From assembly GCA_003288255.1 (NCBI GenBank), contig CP026600.1:930001-994000 (forward strand): DNA of 64,000 nt. The letters run 5' to 3'. How positions within the stretch are numbered: the stretch's first letter is position 1; every line of letters begins with the position of its first letter. Position numbers and translations under genes: made by a program. The stretch comes from Clostridiaceae bacterium 14S0207. Its GTDB lineage: Bacteria; Bacillota; Clostridia; Clostridiales; Clostridiaceae. The notes beneath the pieces are model-generated. The model was not told the origin of the DNA, made no database searches, and saw only the letters and a list, made by a program, of their open reading frames with translations. Of this stretch, positions 45,770 to 56,196 are shown piece after piece.

Positions 45770-47026
45770 TTAATAAAATTTTTTTGAATGTTTTTTAATA
45801 GTGTTAACTAATAAAACTATACCTAAGATTATTAGTATTAAAACTACTAAAATTCCTGTATATATTAGAATATTATCTTTAAGTATTTGTGTTTTTGAAA
45901 CTTTTGAATATAATTCATACTCTTGTTTAGAATCTCTTTGAGTTACTATTAATTTTCCAATAGATTTGTCCTGAGATAGTTTCCAAGCACTTACAGTGTT
46001 TAACTTGTACTCTTTTTCAGGTTTCAAATCGTTTTTATAGTATGTAACATCTTTTTTTACATCTACAGGAACTTCTAAAGTTTTTGTAGGTCCTATTATA
46101 GGTAAAACCTTATAAGGAATTTTTAAAGATGTAACTGAAGAATTATTTTTTACAAGTACATCTTTTTTTGCATTATAACTATAATTTATAAGTTTTTCCA
46201 TATCTTCAAAAACTATAGTATCTTTTGGGTAGTTGTATTCAGAATTCATAACTACACCAACCAAATGTCTGCCATTTCGTTCATATAAAGCTGCTAAACA
46301 TCTACCAGCTTTGCTTGTATAACCAGTTTTACCAGCTATGCAACCATTTTTACCCACTAACTTATTTCTATTGTCTAAAAGTGCTTTGTTTCCATTTTGA
46401 AAGTGAACTTCACTTTGTTTTTTAGACATTGATTCCAATACCCAAGCATTGTTATATGAAGCCTCAGCTAATTTTGTTAAATCATAAGCTGTAGTATAGT
46501 GATCATTTGTATTATCATCTAATCCGTTAGGTGTAATAAAATGAGAATTAGTCATTTTAAGTTCTTTTGCTTTGTTATTCATAAGTTTTTCAAAACCTTT
46601 TTGATCTCCACCTACGTTGTCTGCAATCATATATGCAATATCATTACCAGAAAAAAGAAGTAATGCATCCATAGCGTTTTCAGCACTTATTTCATCGCCA
46701 ACTTTAACGGGATGAACATTCAATCTGTATGAAAAAGGAGGCTGCTTAAATGCTGAATCTGTATATTTTAAGTTATCAGCCTTAGTTTTCTTCTCAGAAA
46801 AAACTAAAGCTGTAAGCATCTTTGTTATGGATGCGGGATAAACCTTTTGATCAATATTTCTAGTATATATAACCTCTTTAGTATCTAAATCATAAGAAAT
46901 AGCGGCTTTGCCTTTTAAGTCAGGTAAATTTGTTTCTGCTGCTAATACTTGGGATGTAGTAGTAAAACAAAGAGTTAGTGTTAATAATAGTGCAGAAATT
47001 TTTTTCCTCAATTTACATCTCTCCAT
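45770..47026 (-). CDS. D-alanyl-D-alanine carboxypeptidase (PBP5/DacF type)
   Basis: The 418-aa protein has a signal peptide ending near AAET, the serine peptidase motifs SITK (66-69), SGN (126-128) and KTG (233-235), and a C-terminal membrane anchor after a beta-rich stalk. It trims the terminal D-Ala of peptidoglycan pentapeptides outside the membrane. Confidence 0.95.
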   Translation of the reverse strand: MERCKLRKKISALLLTLTLCFTTTSQVLAAETNLPDLKGKAAISYDLDTKEVIYTRNIDQKVYPASITKMLTALVFSEKKTKADNLKYTDSAFKQPPFSYRLNVHPVKVGDEISAENAMDALLLFSGNDIAYMIADNVGGDQKGFEKLMNNKAKELKMTNSHFITPNGLDDNTNDHYTTAYDLTKLAEASYNNAWVLESMSKKQSEVHFQNGNKALLDNRNKLVGKNGCIAGKTGYTSKAGRCLAALYERNGRHLVGVVMNSEYNYPKDTIVFEDMEKLINYSYNAKKDVLVKNNSSVTSLKIPYKVLPIIGPTKTLEVPVDVKKDVTYYKNDLKPEKEYKLNTVSAWKLSQDKSIGKLIVTQRDSKQEYELYSKVSKTQILKDNILIYTGILVVLILIILGIVLLVNTIKKHSKKFY

Positions 47027-47259
47027 TTTTTAAATTTTTAAACATAAATAGTATATCACTATAGACATAATATAACAAGGTTTTTAGTGAGGTAAGTACG
47101 GGTTTAAAAGTTTACAAAATGAATATATTTTTTATAAAATGTATGCAATTTATAGAAATAATGATATAATAATTAAAATGAAATAAAATTCAAAAAATAA
47201 AAATATATTTCATAATAACATAATCAATTTAGATATGTTGAAAGGAATGAGGTGTTACT

Positions 47260-47472
47260 ATGTCACGATGCCCATTTTTATCAACTTCTAAAGAAGAAGT
47301 TGGTTGTTTTAAGGAGTGCTGTTTTTATGAAGGAAGTAAGGGAGAGAAGTGTCCTTTTAAACAACTTGATCCAATTAAAAAGTTTAGGTTAAAGGGTCTA
47401 GATGAATATGATTTGTTAAATCATAAAGATAATGAAGTAGAATTTTTAAGTTTTCATATGTGGAAAAAGTAG
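47260..47472 (+). CDS. Small Cys-rich protein of unknown function
   Basis: The 70-aa product has CPFLSTSKEEVGCFKECCFYE followed later by KCPF, five or six Cys that may bind a metal or cluster. Similar short proteins occur in Clostridium, but I know no function. AAGGAATGAGG precedes the ATG. Confidence 0.7.
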   Translation: MSRCPFLSTSKEEVGCFKECCFYEGSKGEKCPFKQLDPIKKFRLKGLDEYDLLNHKDNEVEFLSFHMWKK

Positions 47473-47483
47473 TTATAGAAATT

Positions 47484-47528
47484 AAAAACGTCTTACTATG
47501 GTAAAAATATTACTTGTAAGACGTTTTT
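47484..47528. terminator. Bidirectional terminator
   Basis: AAAAACGTCTTAC and GTAAGACGTTTTT form a 13-bp stem around a 19-nt loop. Confidence 0.85.
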
Positions 47529-47551
47529 TGTTATATATTGAGCATTATTGG

Positions 47552-47902
47552 TTATTGATTTATAGATGATTTACAATTTGATTTACAATTTGAGGAACAT
47601 TTCTTGCCACAAAAAGAATTATTAGTCATAATAGTTTTAATTAAGAAAGAATTATTTCTATATACTATAGTAACTTCTTTAATTACTTTCAATAGATCTT
47701 CAGAATAAATAATCTGTAAATCATCAATTTTATCCTCTAAATCAGTATCTTTTTTTATATCTAATAACAGTTCTACCTTATTTCTACAGCAATGGCCTTT
47801 TTTCAATCTAAGATGGGTATATTCAAGATTATTTTTTAAAAGACTTAGTATTTTTTCATAAGCCTCCTCAGAAATTCTGATTTTAAGTTTTTCTGTATTC
47901 AT
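47552..47902 (-). CDS. HesB-like/A-type protein with Cys-rich tail (tentative)
   Basis: The 116-aa product has ISEEAYEKILSLLKNN at the start, as in HesB-like A-type proteins, a GHCCRNKVELLLD segment and a C-terminal tail FCGKKCSSNCKSNCKS. The start fits a small iron-sulfur or metal-binding protein. It lies 12 nt after pncB, so both are probably cotranscribed. Confidence 0.55.
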   Translation of the reverse strand: MNTEKLKIRISEEAYEKILSLLKNNLEYTHLRLKKGHCCRNKVELLLDIKKDTDLEDKIDDLQIIYSEDLLKVIKEVTIVYRNNSFLIKTIMTNNSFCGKKCSSNCKSNCKSSINQ

Positions 47903-47914
47903 ATTAATAGAAGT

Positions 47915-49402
47915 TTATTTTATTTCGTTAAACTTATTTGAATACTTATGAAGTAGATTATGTTTCAATTCCCATAGTTCCTTAGAAAGATCAACATAAT
48001 AAGTATGTGGATTTTGAAATCTTAAAACTTCAGGCCAAAACTTAGATAATTCTTGTTTTACTGTTTGTTTAATTTCACTTACACTAGGATTTTTATATAT
48101 AAGGTTTCCTTTGTCAAAAATTTTAACCCTTAAATCCTTAATATAGAAATTTGTTAAAGTTTTCTTTTTCCAAGTAAAAATAGGATGGAAAATGGTTAAA
48201 GGTTTATTTTCATTTATTTCTTCTTCGTTTAAGCATATTAAATCTACTATGGCTTTATCAGTTTTTTTATCAAAGATTCTATAAATCTTTTTAAAACCGG
48301 GATTTGTAATTTTTTCTTGATTTTCGCTGATTTTTATTCTTGCAAATATTTCATTATTTTCATCTTCTACTGCTACTAATTTGTAAACACCACCAAATAC
48401 AGGTTCTGATCTAGCGGTAATTAAACGTTCTCCAACGCCAAAACTATCAATTTTGGCTCCATTATCTAAAACGCTTTTAATTATATATTCATCTAGTGAA
48501 TTTGAAATAGTTATTTTTGCATCTGTATATCCTGCTTCATCTAACATTTTTCTAGCTTCTTTTGTAAGATATGTAATATCTCCACTATCTATTCTAATAC
48601 CTATAGGACGCTTACCTAAAGGTTTCAATACTTCATCAAAAACTTTTATAGCATTAGGAAGACCAGACTTTAATACATTATAGGTATCAACTAAAAGTAA
48701 ACAGTCATCTGGATAAGCTTCAGCCCAAGCTTTAAAAGCACTATATTCATCTTCAAATAATTGAACCCAACTATGTGCCATGGTTCCTATAGCAGGAATA
48801 TTAAACATTTGTTCAGCAATGGTACACGCAGTAGCCGAACAACCACCGATTATTGCAGCTCTTGCACCAAAAATAGCACCATCATATCCTTGGGCTCTTC
48901 TAGATCCGAACTCCATAACAGGTTTTCCTTTAGCTGCTCTACATATTCTATTTGCTTTTGTAGCAATAAGAGTTTGATGATTTATAGTTAATAAGATCAT
49001 AGTTTCTACAAATTGTGCCTGTATTATAGGTCCCTTAACTGTTACTAAAGGTTCACCAGGAAAAACAGGATTTCCTTCAGGAATAGCCCATACATCACAT
49101 TCAAATTTGAAGTTTTTTAAATATTTAAGAAATTTTTCAGAAAAAAGTTTTTTTGAACGTAGATATGCTATATCTTTTTCAGTAAAAGTAAGTTCAGACA
49201 GATATTCAATTAATTGCTGTACTCCAGCCATTAAACAATATCCACCACCATCTGGAACTCTTCTAAAGAACATATCAAAATAAGCAATCTTATTACCTAC
49301 ATTGCTATTTAGATATCCATTAGCCATGGTAAGTTCATAGAAATCTACTAACATAGTAAGATTTCTCTCACATTCTACATTAAATGTATTATTATATTCC
49401 AT
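47915..49402 (-). CDS. pncB: Nicotinate phosphoribosyltransferase
   Basis: The 495-aa protein starts with MLVDFYELTMANGYLN, then YFDMFFRRVPDGGGYCL, MEFGSRRAQGYDGAIFGARAA, the substrate site GTMAHSWVQLF and IRIDSGDITYL, all PncB motifs. It feeds nicotinate into NAD salvage. A GGAGATAATT site precedes the ATG. Confidence 0.97.
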   Translation of the reverse strand: MEYNNTFNVECERNLTMLVDFYELTMANGYLNSNVGNKIAYFDMFFRRVPDGGGYCLMAGVQQLIEYLSELTFTEKDIAYLRSKKLFSEKFLKYLKNFKFECDVWAIPEGNPVFPGEPLVTVKGPIIQAQFVETMILLTINHQTLIATKANRICRAAKGKPVMEFGSRRAQGYDGAIFGARAAIIGGCSATACTIAEQMFNIPAIGTMAHSWVQLFEDEYSAFKAWAEAYPDDCLLLVDTYNVLKSGLPNAIKVFDEVLKPLGKRPIGIRIDSGDITYLTKEARKMLDEAGYTDAKITISNSLDEYIIKSVLDNGAKIDSFGVGERLITARSEPVFGGVYKLVAVEDENNEIFARIKISENQEKITNPGFKKIYRIFDKKTDKAIVDLICLNEEEINENKPLTIFHPIFTWKKKTLTNFYIKDLRVKIFDKGNLIYKNPSVSEIKQTVKQELSKFWPEVLRFQNPHTYYVDLSKELWELKHNLLHKYSNKFNEIK

Positions 49403-49491
49403 AATTATCTCCTCTATTATTTTAATTAAGTAAAATATTGTCTATAATATTAAAAGATATACATTTTTAATTTTAATATGAAATTAAGATT

Positions 49492-49520
49492 TTGACAACT
49501 TATAAAATTACACTTAGTTT
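49492..49520 (+). promoter_or_regulatory. Possible promoter of the helicase gene
   Basis: TTGACA, 17-bp spacer, TAGTTT. The -10 is poor, so the call is tentative. Confidence 0.35.
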
Positions 49521-49649
49521 ATGTGGAAATGTTAAAAAGATTACTTAAATTAAAGCTTTATTTTAATAATTTATTAGTGATTTTAATAAAAGGTTAAAAT
49601 AGGGTATAGTATAGATTAAAGATTATTTAATTAGGTTGGAGAGGAAACT

Positions 49650-51671
49650 ATGGTGGATTTAAGTTATTTAGATGAAAATCAGAAAAAAGCTGTATTATGT
49701 AAAGATAAAAATTCTATAATAATAGCTGCACCGGGATCAGGAAAAACTACTACTATAATACATAGGGTTTTTTATCTTGTGGACAAGGGAATTAGTAGAA
49801 ATAATATTATTGTAATAACATTTACAAAAGCGGCAGCTATTAATATGAGACAAAGATATGAGAATAAGTTTAATACAAAAGTATCTCCATTTTTTGGAAC
49901 TTTCCATAGCCTTTTTTATAAAATTCTAAAAAGAGCAGGTTATGAATTTGAGATTATTTCATCAATACATAGTAATGAACTTATTAAAAAGACATTATTA
50001 ACTTATTATGATGAAGTTAGTGAAGATAAAGTTAGAGAAGTTCTTAATTATATATCATGTTTTAAGACTTCTAATTTAAGTATAGAAGAATTTTCAATTT
50101 TAAATCTTTCTAAAGAGATTTTTAAAAAGTGCTATGAGAATTATGAAAATTATAAGAAGGAACATAGGTTATTTGATTTTGATGATCTTCAAATAGAGGT
50201 ATTAAAACTTTTTAGAACAAATGAAAAACTTAAATTAGGATATAGCAAGTTATTTAAGTTTATTCTTGTAGATGAATTCCAAGATTGTGATGCTATACAA
50301 ATGGAAATTTTAAAGTTATTTAGTAAAGAAGGATCTTCTATTTTTGCAGTTGGAGATGAAGATCAATGTATTTATGGTTTTAGAGGATCTAAACCAGAAT
50401 GTATGGTGCAATTTGATAAAATTTTTGAAAATGGAAAAAAACTTTATTTAGATATAAATTATAGAAGTCCTAAAAATATAGTAGATACATCTAAAAGTTT
50501 AATTTGTAATAATAAGCTTAGAAATAAAAAAAATATAAATTCTAATAATTTAGAACATGGAAACATAAAATTTTCATTGTTTAATTCCGAAGGAGAACAG
50601 AGTAATGTTATAGGTGATAATATAATAAAATTGGTTAGCGGAAGTAAATATTTATTTGAAGACAATATTGTAATGTATAGGACAAATGAGGAAAGTAGAA
50701 GTATTATAGATTCTTTTATTAAAAAAGGCATACCTTTTACATTAATGGATAGAGAATATAATTTTTATGATAATTTTATATGTAAAGATATACTTGCTTA
50801 TTTAAGACTTGGTCTAGATATAAGGGATAAAGGAAGTTTTTTTAGAATAATTAATAAACCTTTTAGATATATAGGAAGAGATACACTTTATAAATTTAAA
50901 AATAACATTTATAAGGAAAATTGTTTTGATATTTTATGTGATATGGAAGAATTAAAACCATTTCAACTTAAAAATTTAAGAGAATTAGAAAAAGAAATTG
51001 TATATTTAAATAAAATGTCTTTAAGTTCTGCTATAGATTATGTTTTATATGAACTAGACTATTATAAATATATAAAGGAATATTGTGAAAGATATAGAGG
51101 AGATTTAAGTGAATTTGATGAAATTATTAATTCTTTTAGGGAATCAGCTAGTGAATTTAAAAATATTTTAAGCTTTTTATCTCATATTGAGAAGGTAACG
51201 GAGGAAATAAAACTTAACAAAAAGAAAGATAAAAGACAAGAGGGGGTATTACTTAGTACAATACATGGTGTTAAAGGGATGGAATTTAAAAATGTATTTT
51301 TAATTAATTGTAATGAGGAAGTTATACCCCATGTTAATTCTATGGATACTGAAGAAGGAGTTGAAGAAGAGAGGAGGCTTTTTTATGTTGGGATTACAAG
51401 AGCTAAGGAGAATTTATGGTTGAATACCTTAAAGGATAAAGGGGGAAAAGAAAAAAAACCTTCTAGATTCTTAAAAGAAATGGATATAGGTGTAAAAGAA
51501 GGTTTTTTAAACTTTAAAGTAGGTAAAAAAATAAATCATAAAGCTTTTGGAAAGGGAATTATTTCAAAGGTAGATGAAAATACTATAATTATTGATTTTG
51601 ATGATGGTATGTGTAGAAAATTGGATTCTCAAATAACATATTATAATGGACTTATAGAAATATTAAGTTAG
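49650..51671 (+). CDS. UvrD/Rep-family ATP-dependent helicase
   Basis: The 673-aa SF1A helicase has Walker A APGSGKTTT, VITFTKAAAINMRQRY (motif Ia), ILVDEFQDCD (motif II), VGDEDQCIYGFRGS (motif III), and STIHGVKGMEFKNVFLI plus EERRLFYVGITRAKENLWL (motifs V and VI). The C-terminal GKKINHKAFGKGIISKVDE is an SH3-like tail as in PcrA. It is somewhat shorter than PcrA, so I do not assign it as PcrA. Confidence 0.92.
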   Translation: MVDLSYLDENQKKAVLCKDKNSIIIAAPGSGKTTTIIHRVFYLVDKGISRNNIIVITFTKAAAINMRQRYENKFNTKVSPFFGTFHSLFYKILKRAGYEFEIISSIHSNELIKKTLLTYYDEVSEDKVREVLNYISCFKTSNLSIEEFSILNLSKEIFKKCYENYENYKKEHRLFDFDDLQIEVLKLFRTNEKLKLGYSKLFKFILVDEFQDCDAIQMEILKLFSKEGSSIFAVGDEDQCIYGFRGSKPECMVQFDKIFENGKKLYLDINYRSPKNIVDTSKSLICNNKLRNKKNINSNNLEHGNIKFSLFNSEGEQSNVIGDNIIKLVSGSKYLFEDNIVMYRTNEESRSIIDSFIKKGIPFTLMDREYNFYDNFICKDILAYLRLGLDIRDKGSFFRIINKPFRYIGRDTLYKFKNNIYKENCFDILCDMEELKPFQLKNLRELEKEIVYLNKMSLSSAIDYVLYELDYYKYIKEYCERYRGDLSEFDEIINSFRESASEFKNILSFLSHIEKVTEEIKLNKKKDKRQEGVLLSTIHGVKGMEFKNVFLINCNEEVIPHVNSMDTEEGVEEERRLFYVGITRAKENLWLNTLKDKGGKEKKPSRFLKEMDIGVKEGFLNFKVGKKINHKAFGKGIISKVDENTIIIDFDDGMCRKLDSQITYYNGLIEILS

Positions 51672-51743
51672 ATTTTAGAAAATTAAATGTGCTATACTAA
51701 TTAACTTTAAAATGTGAATAAAACAAAAAAATACATACTTTAA

Positions 51744-51771
51744 TTGACTTGCAACATTAATGTGTTATACT
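51744..51771 (+). promoter_or_regulatory. Promoter of the following small gene
   Basis: TTGACT, 16-bp spacer, TATACT. Confidence 0.7.
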
Positions 51772-51804
51772 TTAAGTGGGTATTCAATTATGGAGGGGAA
51801 TTCT

Positions 51805-52101
51805 ATGATATTTTTTAAGGATATGTGGGAAGATGTAAAAATTATTTTAAATAAAGAAGAGGAACTTAATATTAAGATTATTGAAAAATATAATAGTGGT
51901 TTTACAGTAAAGGAAGAAGATATTACTACATTTGTAACTAGGGATGACTTCGTAGATCTATGGTGTAAAATGCTATATTATAATCAAATAGAATTAAACT
52001 TAAATGATAAAGAACATTTTAAACAAAAGTACGTATATGAAATTCTTAAGAAGCTGCCTTATGTTACCGAAGAATCTGGTGTTTTGAGGTTAAATAAATA
52101 A
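51805..52101 (+). CDS. Small soluble protein of unknown function
   Basis: The 98-aa product is acidic and helical (FKDMWEDVKIILNKEEELNIK, VTRDDFVDLWCKMLYYNQIEL). A GGAGGGG site sets this ATG; the open frame starts upstream of the promoter region. No family recognised. Confidence 0.7.
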   Translation: MIFFKDMWEDVKIILNKEEELNIKIIEKYNSGFTVKEEDITTFVTRDDFVDLWCKMLYYNQIELNLNDKEHFKQKYVYEILKKLPYVTEESGVLRLNK

Positions 52102-52159
52102 AGGTTAGAGAAATCAATGGTTATTGAATAATACATATAAGTGGTATATAATAAAAATG

Positions 52160-52198
52160 ATTAGGCTCATATTTTGGTTATTAAAATATGAGCCTAAT
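52160..52198 (+). terminator. Hairpin terminator
   Basis: ATTAGGCTCATATTTT and AAAATATGAGCCTAAT form a perfect 16-bp stem with a 7-nt loop, followed by a weak T-rich stretch. Confidence 0.75.
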
Positions 52199-52224
52199 TA
52201 TTATGTTTTGAAAGGAGAGAGTGT

Positions 52225-53394
52225 ATGGAATTTTTACAAAAAGCTAAAGATATAAAAAAGATATTAATAGATCTAAGACGAGATTTTCATGAAAATCCAG
52301 AATTAGATTTTGATTTATATAGAACAAATGCAAAAATTAAAGAATTTCTAGAAAAAGAGGAAATTGAATATTATGAATGTGCAAAAACAGGGATTTGTGC
52401 TACCATAAGAGGAAAAGGTAATAAAACTGTTGGTATAAGAGCAGATATGGATGCACTGCCAATTTTAGAAGAAAATGATCATGAATATAAATCTAAAGTA
52501 AAAGGTATTATGCATGCTTGTGGACATGATGCCCATACTACTATGGCTTTAGGAGCAGCTAAAATTTTAAATTCTATGAAGGATTCTTTAAATGGAAATG
52601 TAAGAATTTTTTTTGAGCCTGCAGAAGAAACTACTGGTGGAGCTAAAGTTATGATAGAGGAAGGTGCTTTAAGTGACATTAAAATAGATGGAATTATAGG
52701 ACTTCATGTAGAGGAATGGATTCCATGTGGAAAAATAGGAATAAAAAAAGGCGTAGTTAATGCTGCATCAAATCCTTTTACTATTAAAATTATAGGAAAA
52801 GGTGGCCATGGTGCTTCACCACAGTATACTGTGGATCCAATAGTTATGGCATCACAAGTAATACTAAATTTACAAAGTATAATAAGTAGGGAATTGCCTC
52901 CAACTGATGCAGGGGTAATAACAATAGGATCTATTCATGGTGGAACAGCACAAAATATAATTCCGGGAGAAGTTACATTACAAGGGATTATGAGAACAGT
53001 GAGAACAGAACATAGAGAGTATGTAAAAAAGAGACTGGTAGAGATTACTGAAAGTACAGTGCATTCCATGAGAGGTGAATGTGAAATAGATATAGAGGAA
53101 AGTTATCCTTGTTTATATAACGATGATAATATGGCAGATTTACTTATAAATTCTGCAGAGAATGTTATAGGAAAAGAAAATATAGAAATTTTAGATGTAC
53201 CTAATATGGGCGTAGAAAGTTTTGCATATTTTGCTATGAAAAAACCAGCTGTGTTTTATTATTTAGGGTGTGGGAATGCAGAGAAAGGAATAGTTTATCC
53301 ACTTCATAATTGTAAATTTAATATTGATGAAGATTGTTTATGTATAGGGACTGCTATTCACTGTGCAGCAGCTGTAAATTTCTTGAATAGTTAA
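52225..53394 (+). CDS. M20-family amidohydrolase
   Basis: The 389-aa peptidase-like enzyme has RRDFHENPELDF, GIRADMDALPI, MHACGHDAHTTMALG (metal site), FEPAEETTGGAKVMI and GKGGHGASPQYTVDPI. This is the pattern of N-acyl-amino-acid or hippurate amidohydrolases. AAAGGAGAG precedes the start. Confidence 0.93.
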   Translation: MEFLQKAKDIKKILIDLRRDFHENPELDFDLYRTNAKIKEFLEKEEIEYYECAKTGICATIRGKGNKTVGIRADMDALPILEENDHEYKSKVKGIMHACGHDAHTTMALGAAKILNSMKDSLNGNVRIFFEPAEETTGGAKVMIEEGALSDIKIDGIIGLHVEEWIPCGKIGIKKGVVNAASNPFTIKIIGKGGHGASPQYTVDPIVMASQVILNLQSIISRELPPTDAGVITIGSIHGGTAQNIIPGEVTLQGIMRTVRTEHREYVKKRLVEITESTVHSMRGECEIDIEESYPCLYNDDNMADLLINSAENVIGKENIEILDVPNMGVESFAYFAMKKPAVFYYLGCGNAEKGIVYPLHNCKFNIDEDCLCIGTAIHCAAAVNFLNS

Positions 53395-53501
53395 TAAGGT
53401 GGTAACAAAGTAAACTTTATGAAAAAATATGGAATTTTAATGTGTACTAGTGTATAATATTAAAAGTCCTTGTAAACATAAGGAACCCTAGGAGGAAAAA
53501 G

Positions 53502-54464
53502 ATGAAAATTGATATTGGAATAAATGAAGGTAATCAAAGATTAGATAAATTTTGTAGAAAGTTATTTAAAGATGTTCCTTTAAGTGCTATTTATAAGGGT
53601 ATTAGAAAAGGTGATATTAAGGTAAATGGTAAAAAAGGTAAAGAAAAGTATATGCTACAAGAAGGTGATGTAGTAGAAATTAAGTATTTACAATCAAATA
53701 ATAAAGAAAACAAAAAAGATTATATAAAAGTAGAGAAAAATGGAATAAAAATAACTTATGAAGATAGTAACATATTATTAGTTGAAAAATGGCCAGGTGT
53801 ATTGGTGCATGCTGATAAAAATGTTAATGAAATAACTTTAACAGATCATGTTCTTTCTTATTTAGATGAAAAAGGTGATTATACACCAGAAACTGAACTT
53901 ACGTTTAGACCATCATCATGTAATAGGTTAGATAAAAATACTTCTGGTATTGTTATCTTTGGTAAAAATTTTTTAGCTACTAAAGATATGAATGAGATGC
54001 TAAGAGAACGCATGATAGATAAATATTATGTAGCTTTAGTAAAAGGTAGAATAAAAGATGGACGTTATGAGGCTTATATAGAAAAAAATCATAATACCAA
54101 TGAATCTAAAGTATCTTTAAAGCCAAATGGAGATTGCAAAAAAATTGCCATGGAAGTCAAGGTGCTAGAAAGCGTTGGAATTTTTTCCTTTATAGAAATG
54201 AAACTTTTAACAGGAAGAAGTCATCAGCTTAGAGCACATTTAAGTTTCCTTGGTAATCCAATAGTAGGAGATCCTAAATATGGAGATAAAAAATCAAATG
54301 AGTATTTCCATAATAAATATGGATTAAACTATCAATTTTTGTATTCATATAAACTTGTCTTTAGAGAATGTACAGAGAATTTAAAGTACTTGGAGAGTAA
54401 AACTATAGCAGAAAGTTTACCGCCTATTTTTAAAAGAATAAAAAAAGATGTAATGAAGTTTTAA
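53502..54464 (+). CDS. RluA/RluD-family pseudouridine synthase
   Basis: The 320-aa protein has an N-terminal S4 domain (NQRLDKFCRKLFKDVPLSAIYKGIRKGDIKVNGKK) and a pseudouridine synthase domain with the catalytic RLDKNTSGIVIFGK and GRSHQLRAHLSFLGNPIVGDPKYG. It modifies large-subunit rRNA, the target not determined. AGGAGG precedes the ATG. Confidence 0.93.
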   Translation: MKIDIGINEGNQRLDKFCRKLFKDVPLSAIYKGIRKGDIKVNGKKGKEKYMLQEGDVVEIKYLQSNNKENKKDYIKVEKNGIKITYEDSNILLVEKWPGVLVHADKNVNEITLTDHVLSYLDEKGDYTPETELTFRPSSCNRLDKNTSGIVIFGKNFLATKDMNEMLRERMIDKYYVALVKGRIKDGRYEAYIEKNHNTNESKVSLKPNGDCKKIAMEVKVLESVGIFSFIEMKLLTGRSHQLRAHLSFLGNPIVGDPKYGDKKSNEYFHNKYGLNYQFLYSYKLVFRECTENLKYLESKTIAESLPPIFKRIKKDVMKF

Positions 54465-54484
54465 AAAGATAAGGGTGTTATTTT

Positions 54485-56113
54485 ATGAGTGATATTTCAA
54501 TCGATCAACAATCAACCACCAAAGGATTTGCCATTTTATCCATGGCAGGTATAATAGGAAAAGTTCTTTCTATATTATATATTCCTTTTTTAAGAAAGAT
54601 TATAGGAGAAGCAGGTATAGGAGTTTATAATATAGCATATACCATTTATGTATTTTTATATGTTATAGCCAATTCAGGAATTCCAGTTGCTATATCTAAG
54701 AGCATTTCTGAGTTAATAGCATTAGGAAATTACAAAGATGCAATTAGAGCTTTCAAAATTTCAAGAATGCTATTATTTATAATAGGACTTGTGTTGTCTA
54801 TTGGTATGTTTGTTTTTGCCGAACCATTGAGTAAATATATGCAAGATGGAAAAACAACTGCTAGGTTAGCTATAATGGCATTGGCACCAACATTACTTGT
54901 AACATCTATTTTAAGTACTTATAGAGGATACTTTCAAGGTAGAAGTAATATGACACCTACTGCTATATCACAAGTTGTAGAACAACTTTTTAATATTATT
55001 TTTAGTTTATTTTTTGCATATATATTTTATAATAAATTTGGTGTGGAGGCAGGTGTTGCAGGAGGGACAGTAGGTACTTTTGTAGGAGCACTTGTAGCTG
55101 TAATAATTTTAATTTTATTTTATGAGAAAAATAAAAAAATAAGAGTAGTGAAGGAACATAAAGTAGTAAAAACTAGATATTCTAATAAAAGATTGCTAAG
55201 AAAAATATTAGCATATGCCGTTCCTATGACAGTTTGTGTCGCACTTTTAAATATTGGTGCTTTATTAGACAATAAAATAATTACTCATGTGTTGCCAACA
55301 ATAGGAATTAGTGAACATAATGTTGATGTAATGGTAGGATTAATATATCAATATAATACTTTAATAAATGTACCAATAGCTATAATTTCTTCACTAGCTG
55401 TAGCTGTTTTACCTGCTATTTCAGGATATGCCGCTTTAAATGACAAAAAAGCATTAGGAAGTAAAATAAGTTATGCATATAGACTATGTCTTTTAATTGC
55501 TATACCTTCAGCAGTTGGATTATTTAGTTTAAGTGGTGGGATTTGTAGATTTTTAGCATATAGTGAAAATGTAGCACCACTTTTAAGGATAGGAGCATTA
55601 AACCTAATTTTAATGGGAGTAGTGCAAATACAAACATCTATATTGCAAGGAGTAGGAAGAATTAGATTAGTTACAGTGCATGCTTTTATAGGTATAGTAT
55701 TTAAAGTTATAATAGAGATTATTACTATGAAATATATAAGTATAAATGCTATTTTATTAGGAAATTTTATATGTTTCGGTGTTCAAATATTATTAAATTG
55801 TAGAGCTATAAAATCTACTCTTAGAATTAAATTCCATATAGCTAAAAAGGCAATAAAAATAGCTTTCTCATCGTTGGTAATGGGATTAGTAGCCTTTTTA
55901 ATGCACTATATAATTTATTCAGTATTTCATATATTTTTAGGAACTTCATATATATTTAATGCTATAGCTACAATAGTTGCTATTATAGTAGCTGTATACA
56001 TTTATTTATATGTACTTATATTAACTGCAGGGATAAGAAAAAAGGATTTTGATGTATTACCAAAAAGATTAATAAAATTTATTCCTAATTTTATGCTTGT
56101 AGATTTAATATAG
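54485..56113 (+). CDS. YtgP/MurJ-like lipid flippase of the MOP superfamily
   Basis: The 542-aa protein has about 14 membrane segments, and a length close to Bacillus YtgP (544 aa). Characteristic pieces are GEAGIGVYNIAYTIYVFLYVIANSGIPVAISKSISEL and STYRGYFQGRSNMTPTAISQVVEQLFNI. It is a likely lipid II flippase. It lies 20 nt after the pseudouridine synthase gene. Confidence 0.88.
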   Translation: MSDISIDQQSTTKGFAILSMAGIIGKVLSILYIPFLRKIIGEAGIGVYNIAYTIYVFLYVIANSGIPVAISKSISELIALGNYKDAIRAFKISRMLLFIIGLVLSIGMFVFAEPLSKYMQDGKTTARLAIMALAPTLLVTSILSTYRGYFQGRSNMTPTAISQVVEQLFNIIFSLFFAYIFYNKFGVEAGVAGGTVGTFVGALVAVIILILFYEKNKKIRVVKEHKVVKTRYSNKRLLRKILAYAVPMTVCVALLNIGALLDNKIITHVLPTIGISEHNVDVMVGLIYQYNTLINVPIAIISSLAVAVLPAISGYAALNDKKALGSKISYAYRLCLLIAIPSAVGLFSLSGGICRFLAYSENVAPLLRIGALNLILMGVVQIQTSILQGVGRIRLVTVHAFIGIVFKVIIEIITMKYISINAILLGNFICFGVQILLNCRAIKSTLRIKFHIAKKAIKIAFSSLVMGLVAFLMHYIIYSVFHIFLGTSYIFNAIATIVAIIVAVYIYLYVLILTAGIRKKDFDVLPKRLIKFIPNFMLVDLI

Positions 56114-56156
56114 TAACTACAAAAATAAATTATATATAATTGAATAGTATATAATG

Positions 56157-56190
56157 AAAGAGCACTTTAAATTCAGTGCTCTTTTTATTT
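56157..56190. terminator. Bidirectional terminator between two flippase genes
   Basis: AAAGAGCACT and AGTGCTCTTT form a 10-bp stem with an 8-nt loop and T-run. Confidence 0.85.
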
Positions 56191-56196
56191 TTATTA

